NCBI GenBank assembly: GCA_022432975.1
Contig: CM039505.1
Span: forward strand, 49,373,897 to 49,437,896
Direction: 5' to 3'
Source: Begonia masoniana
Lineage: Eukaryota; Streptophyta; Magnoliopsida; Cucurbitales; Begoniaceae
DNA length: 64,000 nucleotides
Every line of letters starts with the position of its first letter. The first letter of the stretch is position 1. Positions 46,441 to 59,699 of this stretch are shown piece after piece. Under the pieces are notes generated by a model, which had not been told where the DNA came from, did not search any database, and saw nothing but the letters and a program-made list of their open reading frames with translations. The translations under genes were made by a program, and so were the position numbers.

Positions 46441-48740
46441 CATGGTGTAGTGAACAATTCAAAATTCATTTCGTTAAAAAATAGATTGAAGATAGTGCTT
46501 ATGTAGACCTTGTATATTCATTTCTATGTAAGAAATTAAATACATTTTCAAATTAAATACAATTTCATACTAAATCCATTGGAATCGACGCTCGTGACGA
46601 TTTGTTTTGATCGAACCCCGTATTTCTCGTAACTCAATAATCTTCTTCTTAATTTAACCTCATTCTCGGAGGCTAGCTCTCGTGTTTCCGCCTCGAGCTG
46701 CGGGTTTTTTCTCTTGATCTAACTTTTCCTATACTCATGGGCGCGAATCAGAATTTTTTTCAATAATTTTGTCAATTTCTCTATCTTCTTTTTCATTTTG
46801 TGCAATTGCTCTAATTTTATATTGGTTAACTGCTTAATTGATAAAAAAAAATGTGTTTGCTTTAATTGCACTAAGAATCGTTACATGCTTAAATTTTTGC
46901 TTTATGAACTTATTTTTATATCTTAGCTAATGAATGAGCAAGTAACTAAACTTTTGTATGAGGATGCGTTAGTGACAAACTTTAGTTCTCGTAAATTTAA
47001 TTTGATTCATATTAAAAGGTGCAACAAATATAATAAAAACGTAATTAATGTAATAAATTAATTATACATTGTTTATTATATTAATTACAATAATCATTAT
47101 TTTTTACGTTAGCAAGTATAAATAATAAAATAAGAGAGTAGACGAAGTATTATTCTATTGACAGATGCTCGTATCACAGAAGAATATCAAAGGAAAAAAA
47201 ATTATCAGCTTAATGGTCAAAGAAAATAAAAAAAAAAAAACAATGATGATGAAGCTTGTAGATTCGTCGAAGAGAGAAAAATTGACAATCAATTCACAAA
47301 ATTGAATATTGAAAGCGTTCTTGGGGGATTTCAGAGTTCCTTCGTAGTCATTTAAGAGTGAAATGCATTGTAGTTTCTAGGAAGAAATTCTTTGTTCTTC
47401 TTCCTCTCTACAAAAGCATCTTACCAACCAACTTAAGATCACAAGGTCACATTCTTAAATATTGATTTAATTCAAGCTCCGAATTAAGTTAAACTCTACT
47501 TTGTAAGTCATTTATAACGAACGTCTCAAACTTTTTATTTAAATAAAATATACCTTAACTTTTTGGGTATCGACACGCCTACTTTTTTATTACTTAATCT
47601 TTTAAATCGATGATGCTAAAAGCACACGATAACTTTCTTTTAATTCTTTCTCAGTTCGAGACCTAACCAAAAACCATATGTTTTATTCTCTTGTTGAATC
47701 TAAAAAAATCACAACATGTGTGAAATTGATTTTTGAAAAATCACCATATTTAAAAAATAAAACTGACGAGATTAGTAAGAATTACAATTACAATTAGAAA
47801 GAAAGAACATCACAAGCATTATATGTGATGAATTTAACAAATTAAATAACTGTAAGAGTGGATTTGTTAATAGCAAAAGGTTTATATCTATGTTTACTCA
47901 AAAAAAAAAAAAAAAAAAGTTTGAATTGTCCAAGGTAAATTACACATGAGGTCAGGATCTAAGTTGCATTTATTAATTATTTTAACTTTTTTTATATAAT
48001 AATGAATATCATAATTACTTTATCAATAAGAAGAAGATTGTTGAATATAATTTAACAATTATATATGGCTTATATATTTAATAATAACTATATATTGGTT
48101 GCCATAATGTAAAGTCCAATTAAGTGATTAAGTAAAGATTAGCTTTAAGCATTTAATTAGGTATGAGATTTTTTTTATGCGGATGTTAGGCCAAGTTGTG
48201 GGTCGAACTTAAACACGACACAAATTATAAATGAAAGGTTATAGTCCCTAGATCAAACGACATAATCATCTGTTCCAAAATTAAATGCGAGTTTCAAAAT
48301 CAAATTAGCCAAAAGTTCTAGAAACTATTTTCTAAATGTGATTTTATGGACTCGAGTATGCTCCGCAATTATTTTATCTTAACGAATGAAACCCAAAGCA
48401 CGCTTTTGGGTCGTTACAGATTTAGTTTTACAAAATCATTTTCTAGGTTCAGGGACAGTCCTCACATAGTTGGTGACAATAGAAGTTTATTGCTAGTTTG
48501 CAATCAAGGAAGGAATATTCCTACAAGATAAGAGTGTTTTGACGCGTATTAGGATTAGAAAAATGCTAATATTCATAATCAGTTGAAGCATCATAGCCCT
48601 AGGAATACAAAAGAAGTCGGCTATAGAAATATTTAGACACATATAAAACGACCTACCAATTAAAAAGAAGAATAGGTCGAATCAAAGAGGGATGCATACT
48701 TATAAGAAATAATAAGAAAAAATACTTTTTTTATAATATT
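46441..48740. other. AT-rich intergenic region
   Basis: No gene recognised on either strand. Short frames, including 48346-48531 (plus), have no recognisable family. Confidence 0.55.
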
Positions 48741-48940
48741 ACGGGCTCCATAGCAAGAAATGATATCTTCTGTTAAGAACAATTCATCGTGTAAATTGCT
48801 TTGAATAGGTAAATGAATTATTTGTCTTTGTGGATTCGACATTAATCCTCTCATACCTACTAATTGGTGTGCTCGAGATGCATTTTCTCTAGCTCCCGAA
48901 AAAACCATTATATGGACGGGATTTAAAGGGTCAAAGTGTC
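48741..48940 (-). pseudogene. rpoC2: Nuclear plastid DNA: rpoC2 fragment
   Basis: The minus strand encodes [52 protein letters not shown] and DIISCYGAR. This matches a conserved part of the plastid RNA polymerase beta'' subunit. Homology stops abruptly after CYGAR, so it is a short, diverged insertion of chloroplast DNA in the nucleus, without function. Confidence 0.88.
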
Positions 48941-50912
48941 CAAATTGAAGAACTTTTGAAAATCATTAAAATGGTATGCAAATGTTACATGTCTTCCATG
49001 AAAACGTGGAAGACCAAAGATGGGTTGAAGTGGGAAAAAAGCTAGAAAGAAGGGCACCAATAGAGTGTGTTAAGAGTCACACTTGAGGCTAAATTTATGG
49101 TGTTTTTAACTGGAATCCAAGATTGGCTACAGCCAGAGAGGAAAAGCCAGCCAGAACAATTTAAAAATATTTATTTGCAAATAAGGAGCATACTTAATCA
49201 GCACGAAAGCAACACTTTATGTTTTAAGATCGAACGTCATCAAATTAATATGATTTTCTTAACCGTCCTAACTATTTTTCTACATAAAATATTTATACAA
49301 CGTGTTTTGCTATATATTATTTTTTTTTTATTTTTCTAAACTACTAGTTTTAAGGTGTGTGATTAAATATATAGTGTTTTGACCATTTTGGAAGATATTA
49401 TGGCTCTATTTCCGGGGAATTTTCATGTTTATCTTCTCATTTAAATTTTATTTTGTTTTATTTATTAGCAAAATAGCATTATTATAAAGTGGTAGAGATC
49501 AAGAATAATCTAATTTTTAGTATCTATAACTAGGTAATTTAGTTCATACAATAAAATCAATAATGTTTTGAAATGAGGACCGGGGATCAAAAAAATTATA
49601 AATTTTTTTAGTATCTTATTTGTGTCACGACCCGCAAGAGATCCGAGATATAACAAGAAACGATCAAGTTAGAAAAAGACAGAATCGCCCGAGCCTTAAC
49701 TTAAGCACATTCAATAACAGTTGAATGCTTGATTAATATGTCAAGTCTAATAGTGACATCAAAGATAAATTAAAATTACCGTGAGGAAAAAATAAAGTCA
49801 AATAAAAATAAGTGTCTAACGGTAATCTAACCTCGTAAAATAAAATTCTCAAGGAATTAAGTTATAGAAATAAATGTCGGATCGACTCCTGCATTGACAC
49901 TTGAAAATCTCTCTGACTTTAAACTTGAAAGAGGAGAGTCTTTCACGTGACAAAAACAGAACTCACACATGCGTTGATCAAACTCGGTTTCAACAAACAA
50001 GATGATCCAAAATTTAATGTGCATGCTTCACAAAAATATTTACATATTTGAAAATTGACAAACTATGAAATGACACACCATTTTATACGAGAACACGTTT
50101 CTAAATAAATTTTAAGAAAACTATGCAATATATTAAATAAAATAAAATTTTGACCTAAAACTTGGCCTACCACAACCAATGCCGAATAAAAACACCAAAT
50201 TACAAGATCAAAGTAATTGACTAACTCGAAAAAGTGAAAAACACAAATGCGATGTCTTAGATGTATACCTAATAAGATGAGTTCATCATAATAGAATTTT
50301 ATGAACTTCTTCCCGGTTCTAACTATTTTTCGAGAAAGAGACTAGCCTTGACAATAGGTTTTATGCAGAAATTGGTCGATTCTGTTTCTACACAAGAGAA
50401 ACGAGCTGCGAGGCTCAACGTGGACGGAAAGTCAAGAGCTGGATTTCTTCTCAAACGTGCACGATGAAGTTGAAGTTGTTCTTCACAGACCACAAAAATC
50501 CCCGATATTTGTTATCATAAATTGCTCAATGACGCGCCAAACAAACAAACAAACAAATGTTGTAGAGAATCAAACCAACTCTGTAATCTTTCTCATATTC
50601 TGCTCTCTTGGTGATTCTTGACTGATCTGTGTTGCTTATTTAGGTCTTGGATGTTGTTAGACTTGGCATATTTGCCAAAGAAATTACAAGAACCCACGAT
50701 TCACAAATCCAAAGAATCCAACTTTTCTTACCAACAGCTTCAAATTTACAATACCCAGGAGCAGAATTAGAGGTCTCATTAATATTTGGCCCCTCCTCCT
50801 TTCAAAATACACATTTTCATTCAAACATATTCATACTTCTTATGCTTCAAATAATTATGGTAATTTCAAGCCCTTAACATTCCATATGTTCGAAGGTTCG
50901 CGTGTAGAAGGC
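48941..50912. other. Intergenic; possible LTR start
   Basis: At 49624 the sequence TGTCACGACCCGCAAGAG looks like an LTR start, but I found no matching end or target duplication. The part near 50640-50900 may include the 3' UTR of the AAE3-like gene. No gene recognised. Confidence 0.4.
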
Positions 50913-52426
50913 TTAAGCTCCGAACTTTGGAACCTTGGCGGTGGAAATTTGAGCGAGGAAATGCTCTGATGCTATCCGGCGTAGGATTTTCCCCGACGCC
51001 GTCTTCGGCAGGGAGTCAGTGATGAATGCCCTCTTTGGGAGCTTGAACGAAGCAAGATTCTTCTTGCAGAATCGCAGCAACTCTGCCTCGTCTAATTTAC
51101 TGCCTTCTCTTGGGACTACAGCACAATTAATCTGTCAACCATCAAAAGATTAGACGGATTTTCAGATAATAGAAGATAATTCACTTGACTAATTGAATTT
51201 TCCGGTACCTCTTCGCCGTATTTGTCGTCTGGAACTCCGAAGGCGACGGCTTCGACGACGTCTGGGTGAGACAAGAGCACCTCGTCGACTTCAATGGGTG
51301 AAATCTTCTCCCCTGAATAAGAAATTACAGAGATTAGAATTTTCGAGCAACCATCTTTAATAGCCAAAAATGGGGAATTGAAGAATTGAAGAAGTACCTC
51401 CACGGTTGATGAGCTCCTTAATCCGACCTACGAGATGCAAATAGCCGTCGGAATCGAAGTATCCGATGTCACCGGTGTGGAACCATCCGAATTTGAAGGC
51501 CGTCCGATTAGCCTCTGGGTTATTTTTGTAACCTCTCGTCACGTTTGGTCCTCTGACACACACTTCTCCACTTGCTCCGACCGGCTGCGGCACCCCATTA
51601 TCGTCTAAAATGGCACTTCCTGTCCCACCGGCTTTCCGACGGACCCTGCTTTGTGTCCGCCGTTTTTCCGGCAATGGGTTCGACACCATCATATGAGTCG
51701 CTTCGGTCATCGCGTAGGACTCGAGAACCGAGCGCCGAACGATTGCTCGAGCAGAGAAAAAACAGACGGAGCTAGCGGCGCGCTGCAACTACGAATGAAC
51801 CGGAGATTCGGGTACGACGGCTCCGGCTTGTGCAGATGGCGGTCAAGTAAGATTTGATGAATCGTCGGAACGTGCGGTGTACCATGTGGCTTTGTACTTG
51901 TCAGTCGGACCAAAATGTTGAGCCGAGGAATCTCCTGCCGCAGGGAGAGTCACGGCGGCTCTGCGGCGAGTGAGCTCAGCAATCAGGCATCAGGCCGTGC
52001 ACGTGGAAAAGCGGAAGAACCAGAACGGGGAACGGTTTCTGTAATTTGTACACGACGATGGTCTGATCGAGGAAGCAAGGTTGAGCTGCGTCAATGGAAA
52101 ACTTTCGGCCGGCTTGTTGTGCCGGCAGGGTGGCGGAAGGAGCCACCTAAGAAGGGTCATTCACGGTTTGGTACGGACTCGGCGTGCACCTCGCCGATGA
52201 TGGAGAAAGAACGAGATCCTCACCCTCGCCGACGAGTGACGTGATACGTGAGGAATCTGAGATAGAAGCCGCAGCATCGCAGACTGAGGATTCCTGCTTT
52301 CCTGTTTCCCCGAGGAAGCATCGATCCGAGTTGGACCGATAGAACATCGAACCCTCGCTGTGTACCGCCGTGTTAACGGCGCCGCGCGATCGACAACGAA
52401 TCACGGCCATGAAACATGATCACAAA
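50913..52426 (-). pseudogene. AAE3: AAE3-type acyl-CoA synthetase (oxalate-CoA ligase-like), 5'-truncated and frameshifted
   Basis: Three exons are visible: 51398-52426, 51209-51312 and 50913-51131. The last two are intact (EKISPIEVDEVLLSHPDVVE, NCAVVPREGSKLDEAELLRF, LPKTASGKILRRIASEHFL). The large exon has clear homology (VIRCRS, TSLVGEGEDLVLSPSS, PLTQLNLASS with the first residue altered, [83 protein letters not shown]), but the frame changes many times by single bases. The first exon, ending VALTFPNTVE in relatives, is not found upstream; copia sequence lies there. AAE3 enzymes ligate oxalate to CoA in oxalate breakdown. Either a pseudogene or a badly sequenced gene. Confidence 0.88.
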
Positions 52427-52639
52427 CTGTAACAACAGGATCAAAATTCAGCATAAATGAACCGACAAAAAAATAAAAAATAAAAAGAAAAAATTATACA
52501 AAGCTCAGATCAAATAATAATAATAATAATAATAAGAAAACCACCGATGAATTATAACTCCTCAAACACAATTTTGTGTTTGACCGGACAAAACAAATCT
52601 TTCTCTCGTAAATTGCACATTCAGATCCTGATCACAAGC

Positions 52640-54669
52640 TGGGCTAATACTGATTAGGTGGGACTCAACCCATTTACAAATAAAAATTACTCAAATTTGG
52701 TAAACAGGATACATTCAACGTTACCTGCCCATGACATCGATTGTGGACCCGTTGCGAATGGTACTTTTACTCGATTCAGGTATAATATCAACAAGTCTCT
52801 ATCACCGTCAGATGTCTAGAACCGAACTGTAAAAATTACCATGCATTGTTCCGATTGCCTTTAGTGAAACGTGTGTAACATTTAACTTATACTGATTTCA
52901 GTCACCCATTTCTGATAAGGAAATCGGTAAGAAAGGCTCTCTAAACATTTCTAGTCAAGAGCGCAAGATAAGTAAAGCATTTAGGGCGAATATGCCCCGA
53001 CGTTGGCAATAGGACTTACTGAAACATATTTCTACCTTATTGCTAGACGCATGATAGAAACGATAGGAATTGATTTTCTCGTCAGTTATGGCATTTGTTG
53101 CAATTGCTTCCTTTGTAATATACTCCCCTGTGACACTGCGTGACACCGGACTTTCTGTCACAAATTTTATCACGACGATGTTCCTTTAAAGCAACAGTCT
53201 TAAACATGAACTTTCGCCGTTGAAACCCAGTCCAAACGATGACGCTTGATTGCGACATTTAAATATCAATGCGATTGAAGAACCGATCAGCATTGACATT
53301 CTCTTCTGAGGCTATCTATTTGTAAATCATGAAGTCATCAGACGTACTTCAGCTTTGCTCCAAATCATCAATAACATTTTGAAGATTGTTCTTCTCATTC
53401 TTCAAATTTCTAATCTGTGCGTGTAGGAGCTGATTTACTTTAACAAGCTCGGTCCATTTCTCATGCAGGAACACTTATATTCTCCAATAAGATCTTCTTC
53501 AGTGACTGGTTTCTTCATCTTCATCACTATTACTAGAAAATCCGTCTATGACACCCCTGTATAACACTGCCATTTTCTTCATGTTCTATCTTTCCAGCAA
53601 GTGCCACAGGTTGCTATGAATTCATCTTCGTTTTCTGACTCCTCCTCACTCCAGGTTACATTCAGAGAATTCTTCTTTTTCTCAAGGTGTTAGCACATTC
53701 TGCTTGTTGCTTGATCAGACACATAATTTTCTTCTTTGTGCTTCTTTGTGCTTCTTGTTGCTTTGAGAACCATTTTTGAAGTGTGTGACACCATGCTTGA
53801 CACCGCGAGTATTCCTTCCAAATCTCTTCATAACTCTGCTGAAATTCTTCGAAAGCAGGGCTAGAGATTTCTCCAAATCATCTTCATCATGCTCGCTGTA
53901 ATTCTGGACCTCTGTTTTTAAGCAACTCCCTTTGCTTTCTTTATTTCGATGTCTCCTCCAAGATTCATCTCGAAAGTTCTAAGAGATCCCATCAACTCTT
54001 CAAGCTTCATTTTAGACACATCTTTGGCTTCTTCTATGGCAGTAACTTTATAGGCAAATCTCTATGGTAAAGACCGTAGAGTTTTTCGAACAAGTTTTTC
54101 TTCGGAAATCATCTCGCCGAGAGCAAATGCTTCATTGGCTATATCACATAACTTTGCGTTGAACTCGCCAATAGTCTCATCTTCCTGCATCTTTAAATTC
54201 TCAAATCGAGTGGTTAGCATTTGCATTTTAGACAACTTTACCGTAGATCTTCCTTCATAGGTGGTTTGAAGAATTTCTCATGCCCTCTTTGCCGATTCAC
54301 ATGTAGAGATGAGTCTGAATTGAATTGGATCAACGCCATTGAAGATGACATTGAGAGCTTTTGAATTACTATTCGCCAAAGCATCCTCATTTGCGGTCCA
54401 ATTTTCTTCAGGTTTTGGAGATACAATTCCTTCTGCATCAGTGTTCATAGGGGGATTCCAACCTGTTTAAAATAGACCTCCAAGCCTTCTCGTCAATAGC
54501 TTTAATGAATGTCCTCATCATTGCCTTCCAATAAGCATAATTACTCCCATCTAATAATGGTGGACGCATTGTCGAACCTTCTTCTTTCATAGAATCCATC
54601 GCACACGAACTAGAGTCTTGTCCCGCTGATCTCGCTTAAGAAACAGAAGCGAACCGCTCTGATACCAAT
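52640..54669 (-). mobile_element. SIRE-type Ty1-copia gag region and primer-binding site
   Basis: The minus strand from 54599 encodes a copia gag: MDSMKEEGSTMRPPLLDGSN, YAYWKAMMRTFIKAIDEKAW, EENWTANEDALANSNS-like, then in other frames AWEILQTTYEG-like, KMKLEELMGSLRTFEMNL and WTELVKVNQLLHAQIRNL. The long coiled C-terminal gag region is typical of SIRE/Maximus. A primer-binding site complementary to initiator tRNA-Met (minus strand TGGTATCAGAGC) lies at 54656-54667. The frame has many stops. Pol is missing; the boundary on the left is uncertain. Confidence 0.8.
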
Positions 54670-55750
54670 TGAAAGTTCAAGATTAGTATGCAATGTCACA
54701 CACGATGTCACACAAGGATTCTTGTGTGATACTGTTTTTTTTAATGCTATGACAGACAATATAAAATGCGGAAATAAATGACACAGGAGGTTGGTAACGC
54801 AGTTTCGGCAACCAGCCTACGTCTGTGGGGCCACGCCCAGATATAAAACATTTCTTTGAGTTCACGAAATTACAAGACAATCGGACTTATACAAATAAAG
54901 ACTCCCTCTTATCTTTGTCGTCGCCTCTAGGTAATTTCCCCAAGGAAACTGTTTTTGCGAGATCCCCTCGACTTTAGAACGACCTCTCCGAGATCTAGAT
55001 AACAACAAGATCCCCTCGTTGTTGGTTCCTCCCGAAACCCGTGTTATGGCAAGATTCCCTCACCCACGATCAAGAACGACAAGCTCCCCTTGTCTAAGAA
55101 ACATAACTCCTCCTGAGTTCGGATGCAGTCTCCTCCCGAGACTGAGCTTCAATGAAGAACAAAAACTATTGCCTCCTGGGACACCTCCTGGAACACCAGA
55201 TCGAAGTCTTCAGATGCAATACACAGCACACTCAATAAAAAAATGAAATCCACAGATTAGGTCGAGTGTGCAAAACAATCACAAACTCAAACGCAGAAGC
55301 GATGAGAGTGAAAGAAAACCGACGGCACAAGAAACGAATAAAGCTTTTCCCACGAAAATCAAAACTCCGTCATCAATCAGTTTTCACAGAAAACGAAAAC
55401 CTTAAATAGCCTTGGTAACTTCCATATCTTCAATTCGTCCAGTTACCAAATCGGATTTACCGCCGCAATAAATAAGGAAAACAAATCTTAACAAATTCGG
55501 TTGAGTGACACTCCGTGTGATTCTTTAGGAAAGTTTCCATAACAACTCAGATATTCATCCAAAAATTTAGGAAAGTATCCCATTAATCATGGGAACTCAG
55601 AGCCCAGCAAATCATGGCAAATCTACAGCAAATCGGCTTTCCAAATAAATTTTTTTTAAAAAACAAGTGCATATATCTTTTTCAATAACTTTCCAAATAA
55701 TCAAGTTTCCTTATTTTTCTCTTCCACAGAATCTTCAGCATTGATATTAG
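54670..55750 (-). mobile_element. Probable LTR of the SIRE-type element
   Basis: The minus-strand LTR would end ...GAACTTTCA at 54670, two bases from the primer-binding site. Its other end is not resolved. The body contains duplicated CTCCTCCCGAGA-like and GATCCCCTCG motifs. No coding region recognised. Confidence 0.55.
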
Positions 55751-57954
55751 ACGCCATCCAATAATCAGAATCGGCTATTTCTTGATTACCAAGAATTAAA
55801 TCATTAAATTGAAAAATAATGAAATTAACATATTATCTCCATAAATATATATATATATTGACAACACTATACAAATCTTTGCATTTACAAGATTTATATT
55901 AGAAATTTTGAAGTGGGAGAAACAATAAAAAAAGTTGATCACCTAAAATGTCAGAAGAAATAGTGCAATGCGTTTATTCAACACAGTGGATTATAAGCAA
56001 TATAATCTAATGACAGCACGTGGATATTATGGGAAAATGTGGAGGAAGACGAACATCAGATTGGCTATGGCGGTCGGTGCTTAATCCAACTTGCTTTCCT
56101 TTTCTTAACTTCTTTTGCATTGATTTCTGAAGCGTCCTTTAATCACCTACTGCACTGCACCTGTTCACTCAGCTTCTCTCTCTCTCTCTCTAACATTTTC
56201 TCAAACCCTTCCGCAGAATCTCTCTCTCTCTCATCACCATTTTTTAAAACCTTTTGCAGAAACCTCTCTCTCCATCTATGATCTACCAGCGTTCTAACTC
56301 TTTGTTTAACACAAAACAAGTTCCCTTGCCTTGAACAAAAACGGTGAGCTAGTCTTGTTCTCCGTTTAATATTGTCCGTTTTGAACCAAAAAATACACAA
56401 ATTTATTTTTAAGATTAACTAAAATGTATCGTACTAAGTAAATAAGATAACTCTTCTTATATAGCACTTAATTTCTACCTTCCCAAACGATGCGAAATTG
56501 TGCACTCTATTCGTATGTCTTGGATCGTTCTTACTTTCACAAGACCATTGACACAAAACTCTCCCTTTTGCTTTCAAAGTTTTCATTTCACTTTTCTTGT
56601 ATTTTTGGATCTCAACGCGACAAATAACTATTATTTTTGTTCCAATATTCAATTATAATAATTATTTTATTTGGAATCTATCACTATCTATATCAAATAG
56701 TTGTACAATCGTATATCACTTGTAAAAACGCAGATCATTGGTTCATAAGTAAAGTTTTCTTTTAACCTAGTATAATACATTTTTACATAAATTTAACAAA
56801 CAAACCGCACGGGATTTAACCTAAATTGGACAACAATGTACTAGCAGTAGAGAGATTTCACAATTAACGGGTTAGTATGCAAAATTTTTGGAAATTAAAG
56901 TAACAACAAACATAATGATTAAACAAACATGATCAATCTATCAAATTCACCAAACTATAAAATTTAAACATAAAAAGGTGATATAGATCTAGTTTTCAGG
57001 AACATAAAGCAAAGCTTAATCAAAGCACCGATTTGGAGAACATATTACAAAGAGAAAAATTATTAAAAAAAAATGGAGATTGCAAGCTTTTATCTGCAGG
57101 TGCTTGAGTTCCTTTCTTTTCATACTAATGCTTCTCTTGAAACCTGTGAAAAATAGTATATAAGAACTCTTTCCCTGAACCCACTCATGCTTTAGAGAGA
57201 GAGAGAGAGAGTTTCCAACCCAAAAGTTTGCTGAAAAATAGATTTGTCAGTCTAAAAGGTCAAAACTAAAGTATTTTAATCATTTTTTTCAATCCAACTT
57301 ACTTAAACTTGACAAGTGGATTATGATTAGAGAGTTGAGAAATTAAAAAAAAATATGTAGTGAAATGGGGTTATCAAGAAAGATTGAAAAAGGGGTTAAA
57401 AGTAGGTGAAAGAGACAGCTCAAGCAACAACCTGAAGAGCAGTAGTGATAATGATGAAAACTCTTTCAAAAAGACTTGAAAAATATTAGTTTTAGACAGC
57501 AATCTTATGAAGCTGCTTCGTGTTTTCTGTGAAAAAGAGCACAAACACTTCTATTTTAAGTTAGTTTTAAATTTGGTGACCGAATTCTACTTTAATCCGA
57601 CCTAAAATTAAAATTTGTAGTAAATGTGATTGTTATTTCTTCTAATTTCATTCTTACGACAGTTACCAAAACAACTACAGTAAAAAAGACAATATCATCT
57701 ACAGATTAGATCTTGAACTATTAATTTGGACAAATTAAACTTTTACATTTTGCCTATCAACATTTTGGACAATGTCGTCAGTTTATCCATTAAATCTAGC
57801 ACATAAATACCACGTATTTCAGTTAATGAGGCGTTGTACCCGATTTCTAACTCTATTAAATCGAGTTAGAAATCGCCGGAAGAGTTAGAAATCGAGTTAA
57901 CACCTTATTTAAAAAAAAAGCACGATTTATACGTGCTGAATGAAAAGAAATGAT
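55751..57954. other. Intergenic region downstream of the WOX gene
   Basis: CT tracts occur at 56176-56192 and 56220-56232, and a short GA tract at 57197-57212. No gene is recognised. A further terminal exon of the WOX gene could lie here (for example after the AG at 57533), but nothing proves it. Confidence 0.4.
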
Positions 57955-58920
57955 TTAATTAAGCATGAAAGGGGGGAAGTTAATTACCAAAAAATAGCTT
58001 TCACCATTATGCAAAGTGTCCTCTAAAAATCCGAAGTCATTGACGGGAAGTAGGACTCCAGAAGAATGAACCAAAAGCGCATCTTCTCCGAACATTGATT
58101 TCACATGAAACGATCCATTTGGAACTTCTTTTGCAACTCCATTGATGAAAACCATTATCAACCCTGAAAAATCATACAAAAATACTATGATCCACTGATT
58201 CTGAACTAACCCATTAGTTTGGTCTCTTTTGATGAGTTGGATTTGATCTAAATAACCTACTCTTTACACTTTTCCAATAAAAAAAGTTTGAAAACTAAGA
58301 TTTTATGTAGAAACCCTAACGGATAAAAGACCACAAATACATGAGAGAAATTCATTATGAAAATACACAGGTATAAAATGAGGCGATTCATGATGTGTAA
58401 ACACCGTGGAGGGTCAGTGGTGACATGCAATCTAGATCTATTACCGATTTCTCTACTATCACCTTGGAATTTTGAAAAAAATCCATAATTTTGATTTTGA
58501 ATTTTTGTCATGCGGTGAGCTTTTTGGGTCGAGTCGAATAAAATTCAAGTCCTTTAACTCTAACCAACGTAGATCAAAGAAAACTAGTGTCATTTAGGTT
58601 AAGAATTGTTTTTAAAATACAAAAGTAGAAGGATTTAAACGTTCAAAGAAGACGGAAAGAGGCGTGAGCAAGTGATTAAAAGGACTCCAATTTTCCGTGA
58701 AAGTACAGTCTATATAATCATAATAAATACAACTGCCACGACATTTGACAATCATATTCTTCTACTCAAATAACCCATCTAAACAAAATCAAATAGAAAA
58801 ATATTGTATTAGAAAGATTTTAGTGATATAGCTACAATTAGGCTTTGAACTGATACTCATCAAACCAAGAGGAGATTCTGAAGGAGAAAAGAAAACAAAG
58901 CAAATACTGCACTTTTCCTT

Positions 58921-58980
<60 letters not shown>

Positions 58981-59632
58981 GCACATATTGAAAATTAAAC
59001 AGATTCAGATTCTAAATGCAAGTACAAGTGTTTGTCAGACAGAAGCATTAAATTTAAAGAGAGAAAGTTAATAAAAATCCATACCTTGTTGAAAATGAAA
59101 ATTTGCAGAGTCTGAGGAATGGCAAAAGCCAGGCGTTACAGAAAAGCTTTGCTCAAATTCAGGGAAACCCATTTGAGAAGAAGCTGGAAGGAAACTGTTC
59201 GAAAATCCATCATCTCTTCTAACTCCATAAGAAGAAGAAGAAGAAGAATCTGCAAAGAACGAGGAGGAAGAAGAAGATCCAAACTCCATGGCAGAGGAAG
59301 CAGAAGCTTCGTTCTGAATTGCACCCCCACTTTCCAAACCCTGGTTTCTCTGCTCAAGACTCGCCTGAATCTGCCTCTGCCTCCGGCGAGACCTAGATCG
59401 CCGGTTTTGAAACCAGTAGAAGACGTTTGCATCGCCGACAGACCCGAATTTCTCGAGCAACTTTCTGATCTTCACGGTTTCTTTCTTTCGGTGGATTAGA
59501 CATTCCGCTGTTGAAGATTGACTCGAGAATAATAATTTGCTCAGGCTTTGGGTTCCACCTTGACCTAACCGGTTCATTCCTGTCAGAGCCATGGCTCTGG
59601 CTGTTTGAGTGGTGTTGGGCAGGATCTTCCAT
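57955..59632 (-). CDS. WUSCHEL-related homeobox factor, WOX11/12-like (one-base frameshift)
   Basis: Two exons: 59085-59632 and 57955-58163. The homeodomain reads [31 protein letters not shown] and, in the next frame, [37 protein letters not shown]. One extra A near 59487 (AAAGAAAGAAACC) breaks the frame inside the homeodomain. Removing one base gives 251 residues with the WOX11/12-type C-terminus [36 protein letters not shown] and HNGESYFLV. The start MEDPAQHH was chosen to match relatives; an in-frame ATG 66 bp upstream also exists. The end may instead splice after YFL at 57988. WOX11/12 promote adventitious and crown root initiation; function here is inferred. Confidence 0.88.
58936..58977. 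repeat. GA microsatellite in the WOX intron
   Basis: About 21 GA units, next to short GATA units, in the 0.9-kb intron. Confidence 0.95.
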
Positions 59633-59699
59633 TGCTGTTGCGGAAGGAAGAAGAAGATGAAATGAAGCACATGATCTAGTTTCAGGAGGTGACGCCAAT

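Noticed and set aside
49624..50900. A TGTCACGACCC start suggesting another LTR
   Set aside because: No matching end or target duplication was found.
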